From contig NZ_CP011663.1 in NCBI RefSeq assembly GCF_001020205.1, positions 3,472,001 through 3,536,000 of the forward strand: a stretch of 64,000 nt of DNA, read 5' to 3'. This DNA comes from Clostridium sporogenes. Its GTDB lineage: Bacteria; Bacillota; Clostridia; Clostridiales; Clostridiaceae. The notes beneath the pieces were generated by a model, which was given only the letters and a program-made list of their open reading frames with translations, was not told where the DNA came from and made no database searches. Below are positions 17,866-27,407 of this stretch, one piece after another (within the stretch, counting starts at the first letter, position 1; the number at the start of each line of letters is the position of its first letter). The translations under genes were made by a program, and so were the position numbers.

Positions 17866-18900
17866 TTATCTTGATGTTTTTTTATTATTTTCTATAGATT
17901 TTTTAGATTTTATAACATAAAAGGCTAATAACCCTTGTAAAAACCCTAAACCATAACTAATATGTAATATTGGAAAAATTATTGGTATATATTTCAACAC
18001 ACCTTTTTCATCTTTACTGACTCTATAAGAAAATATTAAATCACTTAATAAATAAGTCAGTAATTCTATAACCCATAAAATAAAAATAGGCTTAAAAAAC
18101 ATTCCTAATAAAAATCCTAATATATTGGTTAATACAAAAGACATAGGTACCAAATGTCTTATAGACGCCGTTTTACCATGTTTTTGCATAACTTTTACTT
18201 TCCAAAATCCATATTGAAAATATTGTCTCCATAATTTTTTCAACGAATCCCTACTATAATAGGAAGATTTAATTTCTGGAGAGAGTAATATTTTATATCC
18301 ATTTTTAACAACTCTATAATTTATTTCATCATCCTGATTTCTAACAAGTTCTTCATCAAAATATCCTATTTCATCTAAAACACTTCTTCTATATGCTCCA
18401 AATGCAACTGTATCTACAAATGTTTCTTTTTTAGCATATCTAAATAAAGCATTACCTACTCCAAATGGAGAACTCATAGCTAATGCTATAGCTTTTCCTT
18501 TATTAGAGTTGTTTAATGTTTCTATTGGTCCTCCGACACATCCTATATTTGAATCCTTTGATAGAAATTCTATATTTTTTTTAATAAAATCTTCATCGGC
18601 ATAAGCATGTGCTCCAAATATAATAATTACATCTGCCGTACTATTCTTTATACCTAAATTCATTCCTTTAGGAGCGGTTATTCCTTCATTTAATACTAAC
18701 TTTACATTTTTATAATTTTCTTCATATCTTTTAACTATATCCTGGGTACCATCTGTAGATATACCATCACAAACTAAAACTTCATATAATTCTTTAGGAT
18801 AATTTTGATTAACAAAAGAATTTAAACATTTTTCTATATATCCCACTTCATTTTTACAAGGAATAACAACTGAAACTGTTGTAACCTTCGCTCTGCCCAC
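17866..18900 (-). CDS. Family 2 glycosyltransferase with C-terminal membrane segments
   Basis: This 344-residue GT-A enzyme has SVVIPCKNEVGYIEKCL and VLVCDGISTDGTQDIV at the N-terminus (nucleotide-sugar binding) and NQDDEINYRVVKNG as the acceptor-side motif. Three or so hydrophobic segments follow from about residue 240. The layout fits inverting transferases of the succinoglycan (ExoA) type. It starts with GTG at 18900 behind AGGAGGTGAA. It follows the second O-antigen ligase-type gene by 17 bases. Confidence 0.88.
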   Translation of the reverse strand: MGRAKVTTVSVVIPCKNEVGYIEKCLNSFVNQNYPKELYEVLVCDGISTDGTQDIVKRYEENYKNVKLVLNEGITAPKGMNLGIKNSTADVIIIFGAHAYADEDFIKKNIEFLSKDSNIGCVGGPIETLNNSNKGKAIALAMSSPFGVGNALFRYAKKETFVDTVAFGAYRRSVLDEIGYFDEELVRNQDDEINYRVVKNGYKILLSPEIKSSYYSRDSLKKLWRQYFQYGFWKVKVMQKHGKTASIRHLVPMSFVLTNILGFLLGMFFKPIFILWVIELLTYLLSDLIFSYRVSKDEKGVLKYIPIIFPILHISYGLGFLQGLLAFYVIKSKKSIENNKKTSR

Positions 18901-18917
18901 GACTTCACCTCCTCTGC

Positions 18918-20345
18918 CTAATTATTTATACGACCTTTACAATTATTAATTTCAATCAATCCTAATACTAAAAATATGATAATTGTACCAGTTATTACGC
19001 CTTTATGATTAAATTCGTTTCCAGTTAAAGTAGAAAAAATAATATAAGTTATTAATGATACAAATAAACCTCTATTCTTACTATAATCTTTAAAAACAAC
19101 TTTTACTCTATTTAACATAAGTAATATATATATTAATAAAGAAATTAATCCAAATTCAACTCCTATTTGTAATATTAAATTATGTGCGTGTTCAAGCATA
19201 TAATGAGCTGCTTTAACTTTCCATCTTAGTTCCTGTGGCATCATTAAATATCCTCTAGTTGCAAATTCCTTATAATATTCTGGGAAGCTACTCATTCCTA
19301 CTCCAAATGGATAGTCTTTAATAATTCTTGCATCCGTATATATGGATTGAATTCTAGCTATTGAAGATTCATTTTCTAAAAAACTAGATACATTATTTCC
19401 CCTAGTTAATATAAATGACATTGCTGGCTTAATTAGTATAGCTCCTATAATTACCATAATTATTACTAATTTTTTATATTTTTTACTTATTAAAATTAAA
19501 AATAAAGCTATAAGTGCACTCAACCAAGCACCCCTAGTAAAAGTTATTAATAATGCTATAATCTGTATAAATAGAGAACTATAAAAAAATCTTTTTTCAG
19601 CTTTACTGTTTTTATTATATAAAATATATTCTAATACAAAAGGCATTACAGTAACTAAAATTCCTGCAAATATATTAACATTATGATATCCAAATGTTAA
19701 CAGTGCCCTGTTTTTATTTATATTATGCAAGGATATACCATCTTTAAATATTTGTATAAATCCATATAAACAACTTAAATTAACACTGAAAATTACAGAA
19801 TAAAGCAAATTTTTTATATCATTTTGATCAAATAAGGTTATTATAATTAACATAAACATAATTGGTGTAACTACTCCCAAATATGTATCAGTCATACTTT
19901 TCCAAAAATAAACAGAATACACATTTGAATTATATACAAATAATACAAAAATAAATGTTAATATATAAAATTTAAATGTATTCTTATTACCAGTTTTTAA
20001 TTTATTTTTTATATTAATAAAAATATTTTTTATATTATATATAAAAATAATACTAATATATATAGTCTCAAATGATATTTTAAATATAAAAAAATCTATT
20101 TGAACAAATTTTCGTGCTGTAACAAAAAATGGCAAAGAAATCAAAAATAACAATACTGATTTTTTTACATCTTTAAAGGACAAATATATTTCATTTAATA
20201 GTAAAAAAGTAGCACTAAATAACATTAAAAGATCTTTTTTACTATTTCCATTAATATTTAACATAGTTATTATGAAAGATAACAAAAAACTACAGCCGAG
20301 CACTTTTTTATTATACTGTAACATTTTCTGTAAGTAATATTTCAT
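18918..20345 (-). CDS. O-antigen ligase family membrane protein (second copy in locus)
   Basis: This 475-residue protein has about 11-12 hydrophobic segments. The large loop contains DYPFGVGMSSFPEYYKEFA and YMLEHAHNLILQIGVEFGLISLL, the H-x-H-N motif of the Wzy_C/O-antigen ligase family. It differs from the protein at 13.3 kb in sequence and loop length, so it is not a recent duplicate. The ATG follows AAGGAG. Polymerase versus ligase cannot be decided from sequence. Confidence 0.83.
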   Translation of the reverse strand: MKYYLQKMLQYNKKVLGCSFLLSFIITMLNINGNSKKDLLMLFSATFLLLNEIYLSFKDVKKSVLLFLISLPFFVTARKFVQIDFFIFKISFETIYISIIFIYNIKNIFINIKNKLKTGNKNTFKFYILTFIFVLFVYNSNVYSVYFWKSMTDTYLGVVTPIMFMLIIITLFDQNDIKNLLYSVIFSVNLSCLYGFIQIFKDGISLHNINKNRALLTFGYHNVNIFAGILVTVMPFVLEYILYNKNSKAEKRFFYSSLFIQIIALLITFTRGAWLSALIALFLILISKKYKKLVIIMVIIGAILIKPAMSFILTRGNNVSSFLENESSIARIQSIYTDARIIKDYPFGVGMSSFPEYYKEFATRGYLMMPQELRWKVKAAHYMLEHAHNLILQIGVEFGLISLLIYILLMLNRVKVVFKDYSKNRGLFVSLITYIIFSTLTGNEFNHKGVITGTIIIFLVLGLIEINNCKGRINN

Positions 20346-20367
20346 TTTTATTACTCCTTATTAAACT

Positions 20368-21705
20368 TTATTTTTTAAATGTATTTAGTTGTATTTTTCT
20401 ATATTTTTGAGTTAAATCGCAATATTCACCATATGAATAATTAAGTTGTTTTATAACTTCATCTATTGATTTATTCCCTTTAATAGCATCTACAGAGAGT
20501 TTTACTGTTTTAGCTGAATCCCTAGATATAAATATTGATGGATCTAATACCTCGGTTTTAAAATTTGAAACTTCATTATATTCTTTATAAATATCATTTT
20601 TAACCTGTGCTTTTTTTATAGTAGGAGATATTGCCATTCTAGTATTTAAAATTTCTCTATTAGTATTCTCTGATGTCAACCACTGAAAGACTTCCTTTAC
20701 TGCTTTTTGTTCTTTTTCAGTTTTTTTCAATATATAATTATTAATACATAAAAAATTTGAATTTGATAAGTAATATTGCTTATCTTCATGAGATTCTTTA
20801 AATTTAGGTAAACTATTTATACCTATATCAAAATTTAAAGGAATTATATTAGAAAAATAGCCTTTATCTTCAAAAGTGGATAGGTGCATCGCTACATTAC
20901 CTTGATAAAAATTTGTTCTTAAATCCTTTTTGCTTTTTTTATCAAATTCATTATCTAATAAATTTTCCTTATAAAGTTTATTATATATATTTAAAATATT
21001 TCTAGATGAATTGAATTTATATTCACCATTTTTATAATCCCAAAATGATGTATACACGTTATCTAAATTAACACTTGGTTCACCTATAGACTGTTTAAAA
21101 TCTTCATATTCTATGATTGGAAATTGAAATGGTACTATATCTGGAAATTGTTTTTTTATTTTCCTACTATATTCTACTAATTCGTCCCAATTTCTGGGTG
21201 ACTTATTGGGATCAAGCCCCGCTTTTTTAAATATGTCCTTGTTCCATATAAGTTTTACATTCTCTTCATTTGATCTTACTCCAATAGGATTACCATTAAA
21301 ATATACAAAATCATCTGATTTCATATTATCTATATTATCTAAATTTTTGATATAATTATCTTTAATTAACTCAAAAAAACCATACATCATTATATCTGGG
21401 CCTTTTTCTGCTGCTAAAGCAGTTTTCAGCATATTATCATAATCTCTACTATCATATAAACTTAACATTATGTAAATATCTTCATGTTTTTCATTAAATT
21501 TCTGGGCCTGATACTCTCTTGTATTCGAAACTCTGTCTTTAGGTAACCATACTCTAACTATGGTTTTATCTTTTAAAAAATCATAATCATTATTACTAAT
21601 CTCTTTTTTTCTTAAATCTAATTTATATAAAGTGGACAGTATAATTAAAATCAAACAAATTATACTAGTAAATATTAAATATAAATTTTTACGTTTTTTT
21701 TCCAT
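20368..21705 (-). CDS. Extracellular solute-binding protein, ABC-transporter type, membrane-anchored
   Basis: This 445-residue protein resembles family 1 (sugar-type) solute-binding proteins: EYQAQKFNEKHEDIYI, LKTALAAEKGPDIMMYG, LIWNKDIFKKAGLDPNKSPRNWDELVEYSRK and FQWLTSENTNREIL. It has one N-terminal hydrophobic anchor (about 10-25) and no lipobox cysteine. No permease or ATPase genes are nearby. The ATG at 21705 has AGGAG nine bases upstream; a TTG start at 21714 is rejected. Between glycosyltransferase and epimerase genes it may bind a glycan rather than serve import (inference). Confidence 0.8.
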   Translation of the reverse strand: MEKKRKNLYLIFTSIICLILIILSTLYKLDLRKKEISNNDYDFLKDKTIVRVWLPKDRVSNTREYQAQKFNEKHEDIYIMLSLYDSRDYDNMLKTALAAEKGPDIMMYGFFELIKDNYIKNLDNIDNMKSDDFVYFNGNPIGVRSNEENVKLIWNKDIFKKAGLDPNKSPRNWDELVEYSRKIKKQFPDIVPFQFPIIEYEDFKQSIGEPSVNLDNVYTSFWDYKNGEYKFNSSRNILNIYNKLYKENLLDNEFDKKSKKDLRTNFYQGNVAMHLSTFEDKGYFSNIIPLNFDIGINSLPKFKESHEDKQYYLSNSNFLCINNYILKKTEKEQKAVKEVFQWLTSENTNREILNTRMAISPTIKKAQVKNDIYKEYNEVSNFKTEVLDPSIFISRDSAKTVKLSVDAIKGNKSIDEVIKQLNYSYGEYCDLTQKYRKIQLNTFKK

Positions 21706-21725
21706 AACATACAACTCCTGTGTAT

Positions 21726-22787
21726 CTATTTGAATATATCATTTATTATATCTAAAATTTTATAAGAAGCTTTTCCATCACCAAAAATGCTCTTTTGACA
21801 CACATTAGGTTGAAAATTTAATATAGAATTTAAAATTTTATTCTTATCTGTTCCAACTACTACATTCCATCCATTTTCAACAGTTTCTACCCACTCTGTT
21901 TCATCTCTCATAGTTATACATGGTTTTTTCATAAAGAAAGCTTCCTTTTGAACACCGCCGCTATCAGTAACTATTTTTTGTGAATTCATTTCCAAAGTAA
22001 TCATATCAAGATAACCCACAGGTTCTATTAATCTTATATTATCACTAAATTGAAAATTATAATCCTCTATATACTTTTTAGTTCTAGGGTGAAGTGGTAA
22101 TACTATTTTCTTTCCACTTTTATTTAAAGCTTCAATTATATTTTTCAATCTATTTATGTCATTAGTATTTTCTGCTCTATGTATTGTTGTTAAAATATAT
22201 TCTCCTGATTTTACAGAAATTTTGTCTAGTATGCTTTCCTTTTGTTCTGCTAATTTCTTAAAATGTAATACCGCATCAAACATTACATCACCTACATTAT
22301 AAACACCCCTATTGATGCCTTCAGTATGAAGATTTTTTTCTGCTGTAATAGTAGGAACAAATAATAACCTAGATATGTGATCTGTAAGAATTCTATTTTG
22401 TTCTTCTGGCATATTCATATTAAAACTTCTAAGTCCAGCTTCTATATGAGCTACAGGTATCAATAATTTACTAGCACACAAAGCTCCAGCTAATGTAGAA
22501 TTTGTATCGCCATATACCAATACTAAATCTGGTTTTTCCTTTAAATATATTTTTTCTAATTCTACAAGCATTTTTCCTGTTTGCTCGCCATGATTTCCAG
22601 AGCCTATTTCTAGATTGTAATCTGGCTTAGGTATTTGTAATTCTTCAAAAAATACTTTAGACATATTTTCATCATAATGTTGTCCCGTATGAACTAATAT
22701 TTCTTCATGTTCTTTTCTTATTATATTAGATACTGCGGCTGCCTTTATAAACTGAGGTCGTGCACCCACTACAGTTAATATCTTCAT
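21726..22787 (-). CDS. UDP-GlcNAc 2-epimerase, non-hydrolysing (WecB/WbpI type)
   Basis: This 353-residue enzyme converts UDP-GlcNAc to UDP-ManNAc, or the 2,3-diacetamido uronic acid equivalent in WbpI pathways. It shows VVGARPQFIKAAAVS, LVHTGQHYDENMS, VYGDTNSTLAGAL, HIEAGLRSFNMNMPEEQNR and TDSGGVQKEAFFMKKPC, all family hallmarks. The ATG follows GGAGGAG. In context with WbpA-, WbpB- and WbpD-like genes, a WbpI role on UDP-GlcNAc(3NAc)A is plausible, but simple ManNAc supply for the TagA-like transferase is equally possible. Confidence 0.9.
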   Translation of the reverse strand: MKILTVVGARPQFIKAAAVSNIIRKEHEEILVHTGQHYDENMSKVFFEELQIPKPDYNLEIGSGNHGEQTGKMLVELEKIYLKEKPDLVLVYGDTNSTLAGALCASKLLIPVAHIEAGLRSFNMNMPEEQNRILTDHISRLLFVPTITAEKNLHTEGINRGVYNVGDVMFDAVLHFKKLAEQKESILDKISVKSGEYILTTIHRAENTNDINRLKNIIEALNKSGKKIVLPLHPRTKKYIEDYNFQFSDNIRLIEPVGYLDMITLEMNSQKIVTDSGGVQKEAFFMKKPCITMRDETEWVETVENGWNVVVGTDKNKILNSILNFQPNVCQKSIFGDGKASYKILDIINDIFK

Positions 22788-22817
22788 TAATTATCTCCTC
22801 CAAAATTCTAACAACTA

Positions 22818-23924
22818 TTAATTGTTTTTTAGTTCCTTGTACGCATCTAAAAGTACCTTTCCTTCACTTTCCCATGAATACTTTTCTAAAACAAAATTTC
22901 TCCCGTTTTCCCCTAGTTCTTTCATTAATTCTTTATCAAACAATAAATTATGTATTGTTCTAGCTATATCTTCAGGGTTTTTAGGATCTATGCCTAAAAA
23001 GCAATCTTTAAATACACAATTCCAATATTCAAAGTCTGACATAATCATAGGTAATTCACAAGCCATATACTCAAATGGCTTATTAGGTAATGCTGATACA
23101 TGATTATCAACAGGCCAAAAATTAACTATTCCAATATCAGCTTTCTTCATATAAGAATATGCTTGTTTTTGTGGTATCAGCCCAAAGTATTCCACATATT
23201 CCCATCCTTTTGATTTCATACACTCTTCTTCATAATTTTTATTTTCCCATTTCCCCAAAAGCCATAATTTAACTTCGCCTTTTAAAACCGCCATTGATTC
23301 TATAATTTCTTTTATACCTCTTATTTTAGTTAATCCACCAGCATATATTACAACGGGTGTTTTCTTTTCTATATCTATAGCCTTTATAGAATCTATATCT
23401 GAAATAACAGGAAAATTTCTTACTATCACTGTTCTATTCATATTAAAATTTTTAGCAATATCTTCTGAAACACATACTATTTTATCAAAATTTTGTGCTG
23501 CCTTTTTCTCATATTTATTGAAAATATTGGATACTAATTTTCTTATAAAATCACTTTTTAGCCATTCTTTAGTTAATATTTGCTTAGGTACATCCTCATG
23601 TACATCATATATAACTTTCTTACCTAATTTCTTTAATTTTACACCTACAGGTATTAATTCTGGATCATGAAAATGATATATATCTGCATTAATTTCTACT
23701 GCCTTTTTAAAAGCTATTTTTCTCTTTTTGAAGAACCTATAAAATCTACCATTTTCTTTTGGAAGATGAACTATTTTTACACCATCTGAAACTTCATCCT
23801 TACTATTGGCTATTAATAAATAAATATCATAGCCATTTTTTGCAATAGTCCTACATTCTTTATGATATATTCTAGTATCAAAGGTAGGATGTGCTGTAGA
23901 TATATGACAAATTTTAGTTTTCAT
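22818..23924 (-). CDS. Family 4 glycosyltransferase
   Basis: This 368-residue GT-B enzyme starts with ICHISTAHPTFDTRIYHKEC and has the acceptor-side IYHFHDPELIPVG, a common signature in surface-glycan transferases. The donor side has VIYAGGLTKIRGIKEIIE and VSALPNKPFEYMACELPMIM. The ATG follows GAGAGGTAA. It lies between the acyltransferase and 2-epimerase genes, 19-30 bases from each, consistent with one operon. Sugar specificity unknown. Confidence 0.87.
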   Translation of the reverse strand: MKTKICHISTAHPTFDTRIYHKECRTIAKNGYDIYLLIANSKDEVSDGVKIVHLPKENGRFYRFFKKRKIAFKKAVEINADIYHFHDPELIPVGVKLKKLGKKVIYDVHEDVPKQILTKEWLKSDFIRKLVSNIFNKYEKKAAQNFDKIVCVSEDIAKNFNMNRTVIVRNFPVISDIDSIKAIDIEKKTPVVIYAGGLTKIRGIKEIIESMAVLKGEVKLWLLGKWENKNYEEECMKSKGWEYVEYFGLIPQKQAYSYMKKADIGIVNFWPVDNHVSALPNKPFEYMACELPMIMSDFEYWNCVFKDCFLGIDPKNPEDIARTIHNLLFDKELMKELGENGRNFVLEKYSWESEGKVLLDAYKELKNN

Positions 23925-23943
23925 TATTTGTTACCTCTCAAAA

Positions 23944-24690
23944 CTATTGGTTTTCTAATAATTGTTCTTGTGGGACATCCTTAAATATTTTTGCTGGAGT
24001 GCCTGCAACTATTTTAGCCTTTTCTACATCCCTAGTTACCAAACTTCCTGCTGCTACAAAACCATCTTCATGTATTGTTTTCCCTGGCAATATAACTGCA
24101 CCTGCCCCTATTCTTCCACCCTTTTTAACTGTAACACCTTTAAATTTTCCGAATCTTTCTTTTGAACGCGCAGCATAGTTATCATTAGATGTTACTACAC
24201 AAGGAGCTATGAAAGCATAGTCTTCAACCTCTGAATATGCTGTTAAATATACATTAGTTTGAATTTTGCAATTTGAGCCTACTTTACAAAAGTTTTCTAT
24301 AGTTGCACCTTTTCCTATTATTGTTCTTTCTCCTATAGTTACATCTTCTCTTATAACGGCTAAGTCAGCTACTAAAGTTTTATTAGCTATTTTAGAACCT
24401 ATATATACTATTACTCCTGCCCCTATTAAACATTCATCACTAATTTTACATGGTTCAAATTTTTTATCATCTTTAAATATGCTATTTACCGATCTCATAG
24501 GTTCTTTTCCTATTACAGTGTTATCATCTACTCTTACGTTATCACCTATTACTGTTCCTTTATGTATAATTACATTATGACCTATAATACAATTTTCCCC
24601 TATAACTACATCATCTTCTATAACAGCAAATCTTCCAACTTGAACGTTATTACCTAATTTAGATCTTGGTGATATATAATTCATTTCCAT
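23944..24690 (-). CDS. Left-handed beta-helix N-acetyltransferase (WbpD-like)
   Basis: This 248-residue protein is built of hexapeptide repeats (for example VVIGENCIIGHNVIIHKGTV) over most of its length. It ends with TSNDNYAARSKERFGKFKGV and GGRIGAGAVILPGKTIHEDG, close to WbpD-type acetyltransferases that act on 3-amino uronic acids. At 248 residues it is longer than WbpD as I remember it (about 190), with extra N-terminal coils. Its neighbours favour UDP-sugar acetylation, but an acyltransferase of other specificity cannot be excluded. The ATG follows AGGAGTG. Confidence 0.8.
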   Translation of the reverse strand: MEMNYISPRSKLGNNVQVGRFAVIEDDVVIGENCIIGHNVIIHKGTVIGDNVRVDDNTVIGKEPMRSVNSIFKDDKKFEPCKISDECLIGAGVIVYIGSKIANKTLVADLAVIREDVTIGERTIIGKGATIENFCKVGSNCKIQTNVYLTAYSEVEDYAFIAPCVVTSNDNYAARSKERFGKFKGVTVKKGGRIGAGAVILPGKTIHEDGFVAAGSLVTRDVEKAKIVAGTPAKIFKDVPQEQLLENQ

Positions 24691-24715
24691 GTTTTCACTC
24701 CTATATAAAATAAAA

Positions 24716-24768
24716 TTTTAAAATTACCACCATAATATAATATCATACTTTGATGGTAATTTTAAAAA
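24716..24768 (-). terminator. Hairpin between the WbpB-like and acyltransferase genes
   Basis: TTTTAAAATTACCA (about 24717-24729) pairs with TGGTAATTTTAAAA (24754-24767), flanked by T runs, 20 bases past the WbpB-like stop. It may terminate or attenuate. Confidence 0.6.
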
Positions 24769-24788
24769 ATTAATTTTTATTTAATAAA

Positions 24789-25898
24789 TTATTTATTTAT
24801 ATTTTGTACATTTACCATATCCATTGTTGAAAAATTATTAAATGGGAATTTAACTGGCATGCCTGTAAGTCTTGATTTATAAGCAGCTAATATTATTGCC
24901 ATACCTTTTTTACCTTCTTCTCCACTTACTAGAGGTGCTCTATCTTCTTTTATAGCATCTATTGTATCTTTAAATAATGGAGTATGTCCAAAACCATATA
25001 CTGAATCTGGGTCTCCCTCTTGTGCTTTTAATATATCTTCCTCTTCATTTTCAGTTCCATCTTCAAATTTCCAAGTTTCTATTTTATTAACCGCAAGTCC
25101 ACCTATACAAGCTGTACCTTTTTCTCCAAATATACTCAATGTTTCTTCTAAGTTTTTAGGATATACACAAGCACTTCCTTCAACTATTCCTATAGCTCCA
25201 TTTTTAAATCTTATTACTATAGCTCCAAAATCCTCTGCTTCTATATCTCTTAAGAAAGTATCACATTGAGCATAAACTGTATCAATTTCTCCACCCATCA
25301 TCCATTGAAGTAAATCTATGTTGTGTATACATTGGTTCATTAAGGTACCACCATCAAGTTCCCAAGTTCCTCTCCATGGAGCTTGATGATAGTATCCCAT
25401 ATTTCTATTCCATAGTATTCTTGCAGTACCATTTACTAATCTTCCAAATCTATTAGCTTCTACTGCTTTTCTTAATTGTTGTATTGGTGCATTAAATCTA
25501 TTTTGATGACTTACACAAAGTTTAACATTATTTTTCTTTGATGATTCTATCATTCTATCTGCATCATCTACAGATAATGCCATAGGTTTTTCACATATTA
25601 TATGCTTTTTCTTATCCATGCAATTTATAGCTATTTCTGGATGATATCCACTTTCTGTAGCTATAGTAACTACATCTATTTCCTCTTTCTCTAGCATTTC
25701 TTTATAATCTGTATATAAATTTACATTAACTTTTCCATTTATTTTTGATATATAATCATTTTTCTTCTCTATAGCTTTTTCTTCAAGAACATCACAAACT
25801 GCTACCAATTCAGCTTCTTCTTTATTATTTATTATAGCTTCTACATGTTTATAAGAAATTCTTCCACAGCCAATAATAGCAAATTTAAGTTTTTTCAT
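24789..25898 (-). CDS. Gfo/Idh/MocA dehydrogenase, WbpB-like
   Basis: This 369-residue NAD-dependent oxidoreductase has the nucleotide fold FAIIGCGRISYKHVEAI and the active-site segment ICEKPMALSVDDADRMIE. It also has APWRGTWELDGGTLMNQCIHNIDL, IEAEDFGAIVIRFKNGAIG and YPKNLEETLSIFGEKGT. From memory these closely track WbpB of Pseudomonas, which oxidises C3 of UDP-GlcNAcA before transamination. It follows the WbpA-like gene. The ATG has GGAGGG upstream. Confidence 0.88.
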   Translation of the reverse strand: MKKLKFAIIGCGRISYKHVEAIINNKEEAELVAVCDVLEEKAIEKKNDYISKINGKVNVNLYTDYKEMLEKEEIDVVTIATESGYHPEIAINCMDKKKHIICEKPMALSVDDADRMIESSKKNNVKLCVSHQNRFNAPIQQLRKAVEANRFGRLVNGTARILWNRNMGYYHQAPWRGTWELDGGTLMNQCIHNIDLLQWMMGGEIDTVYAQCDTFLRDIEAEDFGAIVIRFKNGAIGIVEGSACVYPKNLEETLSIFGEKGTACIGGLAVNKIETWKFEDGTENEEEDILKAQEGDPDSVYGFGHTPLFKDTIDAIKEDRAPLVSGEEGKKGMAIILAAYKSRLTGMPVKFPFNNFSTMDMVNVQNINK

Positions 25899-25924
25899 TA
25901 CTATCCCTCCAAATTTTATTAATT

Positions 25925-25950
25925 AGGATAAGTTCAAAAGAACTTATCCT
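25925..25950 (-). terminator. Perfect hairpin between the WbpA- and WbpB-like genes
   Basis: AGGATAAGTTC (25925-25935) and GAACTTATCCT (25940-25950) form an 11-bp stem with a 4-base loop, just after the WbpA-like stop. The downstream tract is only moderately T-rich, so read-through is possible. Confidence 0.6.
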
Positions 25951-25960
25951 AGTATTAATA

Positions 25961-27277
25961 TTATAGTTTGTGTATTTTTTCTCTATTATTTTTCACATCT
26001 TTTGTAGCGTTTCTTGTATCATATAAAATTTTAGCTTTTTCTACTATATGTTCATAATCATAACAACTATGATTTGTAGTTATAATTACGATATCAGCTT
26101 CCTCTAATCCTTTTTCTAAATCTACTGATTTATATAATTTACCTTTATGGTTAAATTCAGGTATATATGGATCGTTAACCTGTACATTAGCTCCATTTTT
26201 CTCTAAATGCTCTATTACTTTTAATGCTGGAGATTCTCTCATATCATCTATATCATTTTTGTAAGCAGATCCAAGTAATAGAACATTTGATCCATTCATA
26301 GCTTTTTTATCTTCATTTAATAATTTCATAGCATTTTCTACTACAAATTCTGGCATACGATCATTGATTTCTCCTGATACTTCTATTAATCTTGTGTGGA
26401 AGTCATATTCTTTAGCTTTCCATTCTAAGTAGAAAGGATCTAATGGTATACAATGTCCACCAAGGCCTGGACCTGGATAGAATGCCATAAATCCATAAGG
26501 TTTTGTTTTAGCTGCATCTATAACTTCAAATACATCTATATTCATTTTTTTACATAATATAGCCATTTCATTAGCTAAGCCTATATTTATATTTCTAAAT
26601 GTATTTTCCAGTATTTTTTCCATTTCAGCTACTGCTGGTGAAGATACTACATATACTTCTCCTTCTAAAACGCTTCTATAAAGCATAGCAGCCACTTCTG
26701 TACATTCTTCTGTACAACCACCTACAACCTTAGGTGTGTTTTTAGTTTTAAATTGCTTGTTACCTGGATCTACTCTTTCTGGTGAAAATCCTAAAAAGAA
26801 ATCTTCTCCACATTTGAAACCAGTCTCTTCAAGTATTGGTTTTAATACTTCTTCTGTTGTTCCTGGATATGTGGTACTTTCAAGAACTATAAGCATACCT
26901 CTATGAATATATTTTGCAATACTCTTAGTTGAATTAACTACATAAGATATATCTGGTTGTTTGTATAAATCCAATGGTGTTGGTACACATATAGCAACAG
27001 CGTCTACTTCACTTACAAAAGAAAAATCTGTAGTTGCTTTTAATTTTCCTTCTTTAACTAAGTCAGCTAATTCATTATCAACTATATCTCCTATATAGTT
27101 TTTACCTTCATTAACTAATTCTACTTTTTTATCTTGAACATCAAAACCTATAACTTCAAATCCAGCTTTAGCTTTTTCTACAGCTAGGGGAAGTCCTACA
27201 TAACCTAATCCTACCACACCTAATTTAGCTGTTTTATTTTCTAATTTAGTCATTAAATCCTTTTTTAATTGTGACAT
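25961..27277 (-). CDS. UDP-N-acetylhexosamine 6-dehydrogenase (WbpA type)
   Basis: This 438-residue UDP-sugar dehydrogenase oxidises C6 of UDP-GlcNAc or UDP-ManNAc to the uronic acid. It has LGVVGLGYVGLPLAVEKAKAG (NAD binding), AICVPTPLD, VLESTTYPGTTEEVLKPIL, FSPERVDPGN and the catalytic-cysteine motif GPGLGGHCIPLDPFYL, with a C-terminal GSAYKNDIDDMRESPALKV. The ATG at 27277 has AGGAGGT upstream; the nine-codon longer frame from 27304 is rejected. With the WbpB-like gene downstream, UDP-GlcNAc is the favoured substrate. Confidence 0.9.
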   Translation of the reverse strand: MSQLKKDLMTKLENKTAKLGVVGLGYVGLPLAVEKAKAGFEVIGFDVQDKKVELVNEGKNYIGDIVDNELADLVKEGKLKATTDFSFVSEVDAVAICVPTPLDLYKQPDISYVVNSTKSIAKYIHRGMLIVLESTTYPGTTEEVLKPILEETGFKCGEDFFLGFSPERVDPGNKQFKTKNTPKVVGGCTEECTEVAAMLYRSVLEGEVYVVSSPAVAEMEKILENTFRNINIGLANEMAILCKKMNIDVFEVIDAAKTKPYGFMAFYPGPGLGGHCIPLDPFYLEWKAKEYDFHTRLIEVSGEINDRMPEFVVENAMKLLNEDKKAMNGSNVLLLGSAYKNDIDDMRESPALKVIEHLEKNGANVQVNDPYIPEFNHKGKLYKSVDLEKGLEEADIVIITTNHSCYDYEHIVEKAKILYDTRNATKDVKNNREKIHKL

Positions 27278-27407
27278 TTTTATACCTCCTAGTACAACGC
27301 ACAAACGCTTAATTTATATATTTTTAGTTTTTTGTCACTATTTTATAGCCACTATTAATTTATGTTTAAATTTTTCAAAATAAAACTTATCCATTATTTG
27401 TTAAGTA

